From Flavivirga rizhaonensis (GTDB lineage Bacteria > Bacteroidota > Bacteroidia > Flavobacteriales > Flavobacteriaceae), in the NCBI RefSeq assembly GCF_004791695.1, contig NZ_SRSO01000010.1:78893-142892 (forward strand): a stretch of DNA of 64,000 nucleotides, read 5' to 3'. The position numbers and the translations under genes are program-made. Shown piece after piece: positions 1 through 8,033 of the stretch. The stretch's first letter is position 1. Every line of letters starts with the position of its first letter. The notes under the pieces are model-generated. The model was not told the DNA's origin and ran no database searches. It saw nothing but the letters and a program-made list of their open reading frames with translations.

Positions 1-548
1 CAGGCTAAAGCACGATTACTGGCATCGTATTCTACAGGTAATGTTATAAAGCTAAATAAAGTAGCAAAGCCCATCATTACTAAACCAGCTACGGCTACAT
101 AATACCCAAAACCTAAACCAGCAGCAGCTCCTAACATTAAGCCACCAACAACGACCCATTGAGACATCCCAGATGTTACACTAACCACTGGGACTAAAGT
201 AGATCGCATTTGTAACCAATTATAAGCTTGAGCATGCTGAACTGCGTGACCACATTCATGTGCTGCGACTGCCGCAGCAGCTGCATTACGTTGATTGTAA
301 ACCGCTTCACTTAGATTAACGGTTTTGTTTTTTGGATTGTAATGATCTGTCAAACGACCTGGAGTTGAAATCACCTCAACATCTCTAATACCATGATCTG
401 CTAACATTTTTTCTGCTATTTCTGCACCACTCATACCATTGCGCAATTGTACTTTCGAGTATTTTTCGAACTTTCTTTTCAAAGTACTGCTCACTAACCA
501 ACTTACTAAAGCTATGGCTCCTAATAATATATAATATTGTATTAACAT
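1..548 (-). CDS. YugP-type membrane zinc metallopeptidase (partial, C-terminus off the window)
   Basis: Translating the minus strand from the ATG at 548 gives an open frame of at least 182 residues that runs off the left edge. An N-terminal hydrophobic segment (MLIQYYILLGAIALVSWL) anchors it in the membrane. A HECGHAVQH motif at about residue 98 supplies the HExxH zinc site, and hydrophobic helices follow. This arrangement matches the neutral zinc metallopeptidase family PF04298 (YugP), about 230 residues long, so roughly the last 50 are missing here. The family is conserved but its substrates are poorly known. The reading frame is intact as far as visible. Confidence 0.85.
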   Translation of the reverse strand, partial: MLIQYYILLGAIALVSWLVSSTLKRKFEKYSKVQLRNGMSGAEIAEKMLADHGIRDVEVISTPGRLTDHYNPKNKTVNLSEAVYNQRNAAAAAVAAHECGHAVQHAQAYNWLQMRSTLVPVVSVTSGMSQWVVVGGLMLGAAAGLGFGYYVAVAGLVMMGFATLFSFITLPVEYDASNRALA

Positions 549-620
549 TGTTTTCTTTTTTTATTATAAATAAATATAGCAAAAATAACGCCAATATTTG
601 GATATGAAATTATGTCAGTT

Positions 621-1721
621 TCAAGTAACTTCAGTTTCCCAATTAAAAGCTTCTGTTATTTCTTTATAAACCACTTTTCCTTTAACAATATTTAGTCCTT
701 TTGATAGTGGGACATTGTTTTCACAAGCTTTTTCCCAACCATCATTAGCTAATTTAATAACATAAGGTAAAGTCACATTAGTAAGCGCTACAGTAGAGGT
801 ATATGGCACTGCCCCCGGCATATTAGCAACACAATAGTGGACTACATCGTCTATAATATAAGTTGGATCTTCATGCGTGGTTGCTTTTGTAGTTTCAAAA
901 CATCCACCCTGGTCTACTGCAACATCCACAATTACCGTTCCTGGCCGCATGTTTTTTAGCATATCTTTCGTGATTAGTTTAGGTGCCTTTGCCCCTTTTA
1001 TTAAAACGCCTCCAATAATTAAATCAGATTCTTCAATACGTTTTCTAATATTGTATTCGCTTGAAAACTCGGTTACCACATGATTTGGCATCACATCATT
1101 TACATAGCGTAATTGTTTCATATTTATATCCATAATAGTTACATGAGCGCCTAATCCTGCAGCCATTTTAGCTGCTTGAATTCCTACAATACCTGCTCCT
1201 AAAACTAAAACTTTTCCTGGTGGTACTCCTGGAACACCACCTAATAAAACACCTCGTCCTTTAATTGGTTTTTCTAAGTATTTAGCACCTTGTTGTATAG
1301 ACATTCTACCAGCAACTTCAGACATTGGAATTAATAATGGTAAAGAACCATCCGCCTCTTCAACAGTTTCATATGCAATACAAATCGCATCACTTTTTAT
1401 CATAGCCTTTGTTAGTATTTCACTGGATGCAAAATGAAAGTAGGTAAAAACAATCTGATTAGGTTTGATTAATTGATATTCTTCTTGGATGGGCTCTTTC
1501 ACTTTTACAATCATATCACTAGAGGCATATACCTCTTCAATAGAATTTAAAATAATAGCTCCAGCTTCTTGGTAGTCTTCATCAAAAAAACCACTCCCAA
1601 AACCAGCACTAGTTTGTATATAAACTATATGATTTCTTTTTGTAAGCTCAAAAACTCCAGCAGGTGTCATACCTACTCTATTTTCATTATTTTTAATTTC
1701 TTTAGGAATACCAATTTTCAT
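621..1721 (-). CDS. ald: Alanine dehydrogenase
   Basis: NAD-dependent L-alanine dehydrogenase, interconverting alanine with pyruvate and ammonium in the cytoplasm. The 366-residue length is normal for the family. Residues R15, K75, H96 and D270 fall at the substrate and catalytic positions known from Mycobacterium tuberculosis Ald. The Rossmann loop GAGIVG lies at 175-180, and the signature NMPGAVPYTSTVALTN lies near 300. The ATG at 1721 begins the expected MKIGIPKE N-terminus. It is transcribed alone, with about 250 nt upstream in which I see no clear operator. It probably serves amino-acid catabolism and nitrogen balance. Confidence 0.96.
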   Translation of the reverse strand: MKIGIPKEIKNNENRVGMTPAGVFELTKRNHIVYIQTSAGFGSGFFDEDYQEAGAIILNSIEEVYASSDMIVKVKEPIQEEYQLIKPNQIVFTYFHFASSEILTKAMIKSDAICIAYETVEEADGSLPLLIPMSEVAGRMSIQQGAKYLEKPIKGRGVLLGGVPGVPPGKVLVLGAGIVGIQAAKMAAGLGAHVTIMDINMKQLRYVNDVMPNHVVTEFSSEYNIRKRIEESDLIIGGVLIKGAKAPKLITKDMLKNMRPGTVIVDVAVDQGGCFETTKATTHEDPTYIIDDVVHYCVANMPGAVPYTSTVALTNVTLPYVIKLANDGWEKACENNVPLSKGLNIVKGKVVYKEITEAFNWETEVT

Positions 1722-1973
1722 CTATTTGTTTTTTTAGTTAATTGTCAGATACTTCACATAAAAACTATTTAATTGGTAAATACTAATTACGCTCATTTTA
1801 CAGACAATAATTCAGGTTAATTTCTTGGTTAAAATTACAATGAAAAACACAAAATATTTACCTTTTAACTAAAGCTGCGGCATTTTTATTGATTTCTATA
1901 AAATGGAAATATTATTTTATGAAATAGGAAATTTAGACCCAAAATACCCCCTCGAAATTATCAAGTTAATTTA

Positions 1974-2237
1974 TTATTCTCTGTATTTAATTTTGAAATA
2001 GACTAATAAAAATGAAGATACTACGGTAATACTATTAGCAAAGATCATTGAAGGGCTATTTTTTAGAAACCCATAAGCTAACCATGAAACAATTCCTATA
2101 AAGAATAAAAGAAGCATTGGTAAGGACAGACTAGAAACATCTTTGGTTTTCCAGGTTTTATAAACCTGTGGCAAAAATGCTGCTGTAGTAAGGATCGCTG
2201 CAATAAAACCAATTATTTCTATAAAACTATCCTGCAT
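1974..2237 (-). CDS. SemiSWEET-family sugar transporter
   Basis: An 87-residue protein with three predicted membrane helices and the PQ-loop signature FLPQVYKTWKTKDVSSLS (P23, Q24). It is the size of bacterial SemiSWEETs, which dimerise to form a facilitative sugar transporter in the inner membrane. It starts 1 nt after the DUF302 gene and follows leuS in the same direction, so it is probably co-transcribed with them. The substrate cannot be inferred from sequence. Confidence 0.88.
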   Translation of the reverse strand: MQDSFIEIIGFIAAILTTAAFLPQVYKTWKTKDVSSLSLPMLLLFFIGIVSWLAYGFLKNSPSMIFANSITVVSSFLLVYFKIKYRE

Positions 2238-2238
2238 G

Positions 2239-2637
2239 TTATCCTATTGCCGCATCTGTAATTTTATTTAATGCTCCAGCTATCTTATTCAGTATGTCTT
2301 CTTGATTCTTAATACCGTGCCTATCTCTTAAATATAGCGGGTTATTATACGACACTTTTACGACGCCTTCAGCATCTTGATAAACTAATACCTTTTGCGG
2401 TAAATCTAAACCTATTGTCTGTGCGTTTTGCATCAATGGCGTACCTAAATTAGGGTTTCCAAACATTATGATTCGTGTTGGGTTTAGCTCTAAACCCACA
2501 GAGGAAGCATTTGCTTGATGATTTAACTCTGCTATAATCCTTAAATTTGGATTGTTTTCGATAACGCTTTTCAATTTTTGATAGGTTGTATCAAAATCTT
2601 GGTGACTTATTTTTGAGATAATCCCTGTTTCATTCAT
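2239..2637 (-). CDS. DUF302 domain protein
   Basis: A 132-residue protein of the DUF302 family. The recognisable core runs from about residue 30 to 105 and contains TRIIMFGNPNLGTPLMQ, typical of these small alpha/beta proteins; QKVLVYQD follows. No signal peptide is apparent, so it is predicted to be cytoplasmic. It lies 37 nt downstream of leuS and 1 nt upstream of the SemiSWEET gene. The biochemical function of DUF302 is not established, and none is proposed here. Confidence 0.85.
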   Translation of the reverse strand: MNETGIISKISHQDFDTTYQKLKSVIENNPNLRIIAELNHQANASSVGLELNPTRIIMFGNPNLGTPLMQNAQTIGLDLPQKVLVYQDAEGVVKVSYNNPLYLRDRHGIKNQEDILNKIAGALNKITDAAIG

Positions 2638-2674
2638 AATAATGCTTTTTTATCTTTTGTCTCCAAAAATCACA

Positions 2675-5600
2675 TTACCCAACAATATTGACTATTTTTC
2701 CTGGAACGACAATCACTTTTTTAGGTTGACGCCCTTGTAATTGTTCTTTCGTTTTTTCGTGTTCTAGAACTGTCTTTTCTATATCGTCTTTACTCATATC
2801 TAATGGCAACTCTAGTGTAAAACGCATTTTCCCATTAAATGAAATTGGATAGTTTTTGCTGCTCTCTACTAAATGACTACCATCAAATTTTGGAAAGCAT
2901 GCCGTTGAAATAGATTCATTATGCCCTAGCTTGCTCCATAATTCTTCTGCAATATGTGGCGCATAAGGAGAAATTAAAACTAATAATGGCTCAAGTACCT
3001 CTCTGCTTGTGCATTTTTGAGACGTTAACTCATTAACTGCTATCATAAAAGTAGATACTGATGTATTAAATGAGAAATTCTCAATATCTTCCTCTACTTT
3101 TTTTATGGTTTTGTGGAGGGTTTTGAGGGCCTCCCCTAACTCTTTATCCTCCCCTAGCCCCTCCGAAGGAGGGGAACTGGTTACGTAAAAAGTTCCGTTT
3201 TCTCCTTGATGGTATAGTTTCCATAGTTTTTTCAAGAATGAATGCACTCCAGTAATCCCTGCTGTATTCCAAGGTTTATATTGCTCCAATGGTCCTAAGA
3301 ACATTTCGTATAAACGTAAGCTGTCTGCTCCATATTGCTCACAGATATTATCTGGATTGACTACATTGTATTTTGATTTGGACATTTTTTCAACTTCGCG
3401 ACCTACTTTGTAAACATTATCCCCACCTAAATCCTCCCCGAAGGGGATGACTTTACCAATCTCTCCTATAAAAATGGCATCTTTGTACTCTTCTCTCCAA
3501 TTTCTAAAAGCATTTATATCTAATTCATTTGAAGCATTAACAAATGAAACATCAGAATGAATTGGATTTAAATGAAATTCTGGTTCTTCTTTAAATTTAT
3601 TTCCCCCATACTTTATGATTAATTCCAGGATTTTGTAATCCACTTCAGAAAATTTAAAAGCTTCAGGTGTAAAAACATCCTTTTTTCTACTTTCTGTAGA
3701 TTTCAAATAAATATTTTCACTTACAAAAATGGGGTTTTTAAGCTTTACGTGAAATTTCTCATTTTCAATAGTATAATAGGCACTAACTTCATAAACAAAA
3801 GCACTAGTCCCCAAAATCATCCCTTGATTAATCAGCTTTTTAGCATACTCATCAACAGGTACAACGCCTTTATCAAACAAGAATTTTTGCCAAAAACGAG
3901 AATATAATAAATGTCCTGTAGCGTGTTCACTGCCTCCTATATATAAATCGACATCCTGCCAATAATCCAACGCTTCTTTAGAAGCCATTTCACTATCATT
4001 TGTAGGATCCATATATCTGTTAAAATAAAAGGAACTTCCTGCCCACCCCGGCATGGTGTTTAACTCTAAAGCCCCTCCTAACCTCCCCGAAGGGGAGGAA
4101 TTCTCAAACTCTTCTTTGGATACGATGTCTGCTTTATCACCATATTGTAACCAATACCATTTTTTAGCGTTTCCTAATGGTGGCTCGCCTGTTTCGGTTG
4201 GTAAATATTTTTCAACTTCTGGTAATTTAATTGGTAAATGCTCTTTAGCAATCATTTGCGGCATTCCATTCACATAATACACAGGGAATGGTTCACCCCA
4301 ATAACGTTGTCTGCTAAATACGGCATCACGCAATCTGTAATTGGTTTTCCCTTGACCTTGTCCTAATTGTTCCAATTCAAAAATAACACGCTTGGTTGCT
4401 TTTTTGTAGTTCATTCCGTTAATGAAATCACTATTGGCTATGATCGTCTTTTCTTTATCAGCAAACGCTTCCTCAGAAATATCGGCGCCTTCAAAAATAT
4501 TTGGAATCGGAATATTAAAATGCTTTGCAAAATCGTAATCACGTTGATCGCCACATGGCACCGACATTACTGCTCCTGTACCATAACCTGCTAATACGTA
4601 ATCACCAATCCAAATAGGGATAGGTTCTTTTGTGAATGGATGTTCTGCATAAGCTCCTGTAAATGCTCCCGAAATGGTTTTAACATCCGCCATTCTATCA
4701 CGCTCACTACGCTTTGCAGTTGCTAAAATATAAGCATCAACGGTTTCCTTTTGCTCTGGGGTTGTTATTTGTGATACCAGTTCGTGTTCTGGTGCTAAAG
4801 TCATAAAACTTACTCCGAAAATGGTATCGGGTCTTGTTGTGAAGACTTCAATCTCCCTAGACCCCGAAGGGGGAACTTGCTCACTCTTGATTGATTCTCT
4901 TTGACTTAATTCTTCTCGAATAGTTTTTAGAACACTTTCAAGATTGCTCAAAACTTCTTCGTTTGTAAATCGAATAACTTTGAAGTAATCATTTTCTAAA
5001 ACTTCAGTTCGTTTAGCATCTTCTTCTATTTGAGATTCATGGATTTTTCCGTCAACTTCAATAATCAACTTTTTATCTAAACAAACAAAATCAACAATAT
5101 AGTCGCCTATTAAATGTTGTTGTCTAAATTTTGCGTCTAAATTTTTATTTCTAAGCTGTTCCCACAATGCTGCTTCTGCCTGAGTTGGATTAGCACGCAT
5201 GTCTTTAGCTCTTTCAATCAATAGATGCGAATTATTCCCACCAGTCATATACCCAGGAGTTTTAGTTCCTGCTTTCTCTTCCCCTATGGGGAAGGATAGG
5301 ATGGGGAACGAAACTGACGCTCCAACAGATTTTCCTATCCAATTACGTTGGCTTTCTTTTAAAGAATCTGTCCAATCAATCGTATCCAACCCTTGAAGTA
5401 AACGTTCTGCATAGGCAGAAATACGCATACTCCACTGCGTCATTTTTTTACGAATAACGGGATGTCCGCCGCGTTCTGAAACGCCATTTACAATTTCATC
5501 ATTTGCCAAAACAGTTCCTAATGCAGGACACCAGTTTACTTCTGTTTCAGCTAAATATGTTAATCTATATTGTAATAGTATTTTTTGTTGTTCCTTAGAT

Positions 5601-6175
5601 GAAAATCCATGCCATTCATCTGCAGAAAATGTTTCAACATCATCATCACAAACGGCATTCACATTTGTGTTACCTTCCGTTTCAAAAATGGCTATTAAGT
5701 TTGAAATATCTTCAGCTTTGTTAGTCGTATTATTATACCAGGATTCAAATAATTGAATAAAAATCCATTGTGTCCATTTGTAATAACTCGAGTCTGACGT
5801 TCTAACCTCGCGAGACCAATCAAACGAAAAACCTATTTGGTCTAACTGTCTACGGTATGTTTTTATATTTTCAGCAGTTGTTATTGCTGGATGTTGCCCG
5901 GTTTGAATAGCATATTGTTCAGCTGGTAGTCCAAAACTATCATATCCTTGTGGATGTAATACATTAAACCCTTTATGACGTTTATAACGCGCATAAATAT
6001 CCGAGGCGATATACCCTAATGGATGCCCTACGTGCAAACCTGCCCCACTTGGATAAGGAAACATATCCAAAACATAATATTTTGGTTTTTCACTATTATT
6101 AACAGCTTTAAATGTTTGGTTCTCTGCCCAATACTTTTGCCATTTGGCTTCTATCTCGTTGAAATTGTATTTCAT
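2675..6175 (-). CDS. leuS: Leucyl-tRNA synthetase with in-frame DUF559 nuclease insert
   Basis: Class I aminoacyl-tRNA synthetase charging tRNA-Leu; essential. HIGH-type motif HVGH at residues 48-51, editing-domain motif EVFTTRPDTIFG after the insert, KMSKS near residue 930, then the anticodon-binding domain. At 1166 residues it is about 200 longer than usual. Most of the excess is a roughly 150-residue insert (about residues 289-441) within the N-terminal part of the CP1 editing domain. It carries a complete DUF559 PD-(D/E)xK-like nuclease domain (IGDYIVDFVC, then LIIEVDGKIH). Three shorter inserts encoded by GC-rich palindromes lie near residues 700, 915 and 1010. All synthetase motifs remain in one frame, so the enzyme is presumably active. 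The insert lacks intein splice motifs and should stay in the protein. Downstream: DUF302 and SemiSWEET. Confidence 0.95.
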   Translation of the reverse strand: MKYNFNEIEAKWQKYWAENQTFKAVNNSEKPKYYVLDMFPYPSGAGLHVGHPLGYIASDIYARYKRHKGFNVLHPQGYDSFGLPAEQYAIQTGQHPAITTAENIKTYRRQLDQIGFSFDWSREVRTSDSSYYKWTQWIFIQLFESWYNNTTNKAEDISNLIAIFETEGNTNVNAVCDDDVETFSADEWHGFSSKEQQKILLQYRLTYLAETEVNWCPALGTVLANDEIVNGVSERGGHPVIRKKMTQWSMRISAYAERLLQGLDTIDWTDSLKESQRNWIGKSVGASVSFPILSFPIGEEKAGTKTPGYMTGGNNSHLLIERAKDMRANPTQAEAALWEQLRNKNLDAKFRQQHLIGDYIVDFVCLDKKLIIEVDGKIHESQIEEDAKRTEVLENDYFKVIRFTNEEVLSNLESVLKTIREELSQRESIKSEQVPPSGSREIEVFTTRPDTIFGVSFMTLAPEHELVSQITTPEQKETVDAYILATAKRSERDRMADVKTISGAFTGAYAEHPFTKEPIPIWIGDYVLAGYGTGAVMSVPCGDQRDYDFAKHFNIPIPNIFEGADISEEAFADKEKTIIANSDFINGMNYKKATKRVIFELEQLGQGQGKTNYRLRDAVFSRQRYWGEPFPVYYVNGMPQMIAKEHLPIKLPEVEKYLPTETGEPPLGNAKKWYWLQYGDKADIVSKEEFENSSPSGRLGGALELNTMPGWAGSSFYFNRYMDPTNDSEMASKEALDYWQDVDLYIGGSEHATGHLLYSRFWQKFLFDKGVVPVDEYAKKLINQGMILGTSAFVYEVSAYYTIENEKFHVKLKNPIFVSENIYLKSTESRKKDVFTPEAFKFSEVDYKILELIIKYGGNKFKEEPEFHLNPIHSDVSFVNASNELDINAFRNWREEYKDAIFIGEIGKVIPFGEDLGGDNVYKVGREVEKMSKSKYNVVNPDNICEQYGADSLRLYEMFLGPLEQYKPWNTAGITGVHSFLKKLWKLYHQGENGTFYVTSSPPSEGLGEDKELGEALKTLHKTIKKVEEDIENFSFNTSVSTFMIAVNELTSQKCTSREVLEPLLVLISPYAPHIAEELWSKLGHNESISTACFPKFDGSHLVESSKNYPISFNGKMRFTLELPLDMSKDDIEKTVLEHEKTKEQLQGRQPKKVIVVPGKIVNIVG
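3130..3180 (-). repeat. GC-rich palindromic element translated within leuS (copy 1)
   Basis: A 7-bp perfect hairpin (CCCCTCC, GAA, GGAGGGG at 3158-3174) plus a CCTAG/CCTAAC-type tail toward lower coordinates. On the coding strand it reads SSPPSEGLGEDKELGE, a linker absent from typical LeuRS between the helical domain and the LKTLHKTIKK segment. It is far richer in G+C than the surrounding gene. It shares the pattern hairpin plus TAGG-tail with the other copies in leuS. Confidence 0.75.
3423..3450 (-). repeat. GC-rich palindromic element translated within leuS (copy 2)
   Basis: CCCC-GAA-GGGG at 3436-3446 with a CCACCTAAATCCT tail at lower coordinates. In the leuS frame it encodes IPFGEDLGGDN, placed about 10 residues before the KMSKS loop, in a segment that usually reads straight into the strand preceding KMSKS. 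Confidence 0.65.
4073..4104 (-). repeat. GC-rich palindromic element translated within leuS (copy 3)
   Basis: CCTCCCC-GAA-GGGGAGG at 4083-4099 preceded by a CCCCTCCTAA tail. The leuS frame reads NSSPSGRLGGALELN just before the conserved TMPGWAGSSFYF motif. It has the same hairpin core, loop and tail spacing as copies 1 and 2. Confidence 0.75.
4853..5309 (-). mobile_element. DUF559 nuclease cassette bounded by inverted palindromes, inside leuS
   Basis: Left edge 4853-4878: a CCTAG tail, then CCCC-GAA-GGGG. Right edge 5278-5309: CTTCCCC-TAT-GGGGAAG, then GGATAGGATGGGG. The two edge elements share the same hairpin-plus-TAGG-tail design but point in opposite directions, giving terminal inverted repeats with tails outward. 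Between them lies a DUF559 (COG2852, Vsr-related) domain of about 110 residues in frame with leuS. It opens with RAKDMRANPTQAEAALWEQL and ends with VIRFTNEEVL and a coiled tail. That such palindrome-bounded nucleases act as mobile units is my inference; the sequence shows only the arrangement. Confidence 0.65.
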
Positions 6176-6505
6176 TATCCTTTTAAAAAATTAACGTCAT
6201 TACGAAAGAGATACAACTGTGCGATCTTTTAAATCGAAACTAAAATTAATCAGATTTCCACACTTCGTTCGGAATGACGAATTTGAAAGCGCAAATTTAA
6301 ACTTATTACAACACTATTGAAAGTTTAAACGTTGTATTTATGTATTTGAAAAAAGACTAACATGTAGATTGTAATTCAAATTTCATTTAAGTAAGATTCT
6401 TATATTGATAACAAAGGTATTTTTTACTTGAAATCAAAAGACTTAAATCTTTTGAAGTTTCTTTTCATAGACTTTATTATTTTTACGACATTAATCCATC
6501 ATTTT
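6176..6505. repeat. leuS/ftsX divergent intergenic region with an inverted repeat
   Basis: 330 nt between divergent genes. An imperfect inverted pair, CGTCATTACGAA at 6195-6206 and TTCGGAATGACG at 6268-6279, frames about 60 nt. This resembles a short dispersed intergenic repeat common in Flavobacteriaceae genomes (recalled, not searched). The remainder is AT-rich and must hold both promoters. An upstream TTG at 6428 is in frame with ftsX but is unlikely to be its start. Confidence 0.5.
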
Positions 6506-7381
6506 ATGAGTTCATCATTTGAAAAACACCAAAAACGCAGACTTATCTCCTCTTATTTCTCTGTGGTATTAAGTATTGCTTTAGTGTTGTTTTTATTGGG
6601 CTTATTAGGAATGCTTATTCTAAATGCCAAAAAAGTATCTGATCATTTTAAAGAACAGGTAGTTGTAACCATCTATTTAAAAGATTCTGCTAAAGAGGTG
6701 GAAACGAAACAACTTGAAAAAAGTTTGGCTATGGCAGATTATGTAAAATCTACCGAATATGTTTCTAAAGATCAGGCTGCCGAATTTATGAAAGCTGAAA
6801 ATGGTGAAGATTTCATGGACTTTGTGGGTTATAACCCATTACAAAATTCAATTGATGTGCATTTGAAAGCCGATTTTGTAACTTCTGAACATTTAGAAAA
6901 AATTTCTGCTGATGCGTTAAACAAAAACTTTGTTGATGAGGTTAACTATGACAATGACTTGGTTAATTTAATGAACGACAACGTGAAAAAGATTAGTTTT
7001 TGGGTACTTATTATAAGTGCTATTTTCACTTTAATTGCTGTTTTGCTTATTAATAGCTCTATAAGATTAGCTGTTTATTCTAAGCGTTTTACAATAAAAA
7101 CCATGCAAATGGTTGGTGCTACAAAGCAATTTATTAGACTTCCTTTTATTTGGAAGAGTGTTCGTTTGGGAATGATTGGAGCAGTTTTGGCGCTCATAGG
7201 CATGGCCATTGTTTTATATTATCTTAATAAAACCTTTTTAGAATTAGAGTTATTAAGCAATCCTTTTTTAATGACGCTTTTATTTGTTTTTATTTTTGCT
7301 CTAGGTATTGTTATTACTTGGATAAGTACACATTTTGCAACACAACGTTTCTTGAATCTGAAAACGGATCAACTGTATTAA
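6506..7381 (+). CDS. ftsX: Cell division protein FtsX
   Basis: Permease-like partner of the ATPase FtsE, which couples septal ring signals to peptidoglycan hydrolases. 291 residues from the ATG at 6506 (MSSSFEKHQKRR), which I prefer over the in-frame TTG 78 nt upstream. One membrane helix near residues 20-45, a periplasmic ECD (VVVTIYLKDSAKEVE onward), then three helices in the C-terminal FtsX domain with the MVGATKQFIRLPF motif. No ftsE is adjacent, which is common in Bacteroidota. The DUF3098 gene follows after 162 nt. Confidence 0.93.
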   Translation: MSSSFEKHQKRRLISSYFSVVLSIALVLFLLGLLGMLILNAKKVSDHFKEQVVVTIYLKDSAKEVETKQLEKSLAMADYVKSTEYVSKDQAAEFMKAENGEDFMDFVGYNPLQNSIDVHLKADFVTSEHLEKISADALNKNFVDEVNYDNDLVNLMNDNVKKISFWVLIISAIFTLIAVLLINSSIRLAVYSKRFTIKTMQMVGATKQFIRLPFIWKSVRLGMIGAVLALIGMAIVLYYLNKTFLELELLSNPFLMTLLFVFIFALGIVITWISTHFATQRFLNLKTDQLY

Positions 7382-7543
7382 TAGAGTAACAGTCAATTAA
7401 ATTTAGATTCTCTTAACGTAAAAGTTTTAAATAAAACAGTTACTTTGCATTTAGCAATAGTTACTAGTAGCTTTGCAAACTCTAAACATGTTATTACAAA
7501 TAACCATTGAAAGAGATATTATTTATACTGAATTTAACTAGTT

Positions 7544-7798
7544 ATGGGAGAAAAAAAACGAAAAGAAGCCGCTAAGAGTATATTTGTTTTTGGAAAGAAA
7601 AACTATAAATTTATGTTTATTGGTTTAGCTTGTATTGCTTTAGGTTTTATTTTAATGTCTGGTGGCGGTAGTGACGACCCTAATGTTTTTAATCCTGAAA
7701 TCTTTCATTGGAGACGTATAAGGCTTGCGCCTGCTATTATTCTGATTGGGTTCGGCATTGAAATTTATGCTATTTTATTGAATCCTGATAAGAAATAA
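7544..7798 (+). CDS. DUF3098 small membrane protein
   Basis: 84 residues with two predicted membrane helices (about 26-41 and 62-78) separated by a short loop containing DDPNVFNPEIFHWRRIRLAP, the signature of DUF3098. This Bacteroidota-specific family usually sits between ftsX and uppP. Here it follows ftsX, but uppP is displaced by almost 10 kb. The function is unknown; the context suggests a cell-envelope role. Confidence 0.9.
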   Translation: MGEKKRKEAAKSIFVFGKKNYKFMFIGLACIALGFILMSGGGSDDPNVFNPEIFHWRRIRLAPAIILIGFGIEIYAILLNPDKK

Positions 7799-7856
7799 CT
7801 ATCTTTTAGTCTCATAATTAGCTGAAAGAGGACTCTTTAAGTTTCCATAAATTTTT

Positions 7857-8001
7857 GACACGAATTGCGCTAGTTTTCACGAATGATTGTAATAACCTGC
7901 CTTCGATTAATAATATACTGATTTTTAATTTTCTATATAATCCCTAGGTGTTTTTATTTGAGTTTTAAACCTACAAGATTCTTTAAAACCTTGCAGGATA
8001 A
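7857..8001. repeat. Intergenic repeat copies downstream of DUF3098
   Basis: 7857-7886 holds a GACACGAATT...CACGAAT stretch that also occurs, degenerate, at 63426-63460. 7969-7996 holds CCTACAAGATTCTTTAAAACCTTGCAGG, a palindrome-like unit related to the two copies at 12271-12350. It lies between the end of the DUF3098 gene and the convergent glycerate kinase gene, so it may act as a transcription end. No gene is visible here. Confidence 0.5.
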
Positions 8002-8033
8002 CACTTTGGATCTTGTAATTGAAATTACACAAA

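Noticed and set aside
385..594. A 69-codon minus-strand frame at the left edge
   Set aside because: It overlaps the YugP-type peptidase in another frame; the peptidase frame has HExxH and continuous homology.
4853..5309. Intein in leuS
   Set aside because: No Cys/Ser at a block A start, no penultimate His-Asn end, and the insert lacks Hint-domain motifs. Its domain is DUF559, so it should remain in the protein.
3130..5309. CRISPR-like array
   Set aside because: The palindromes are irregularly spaced, translated within a gene and lack unique spacers of constant length.
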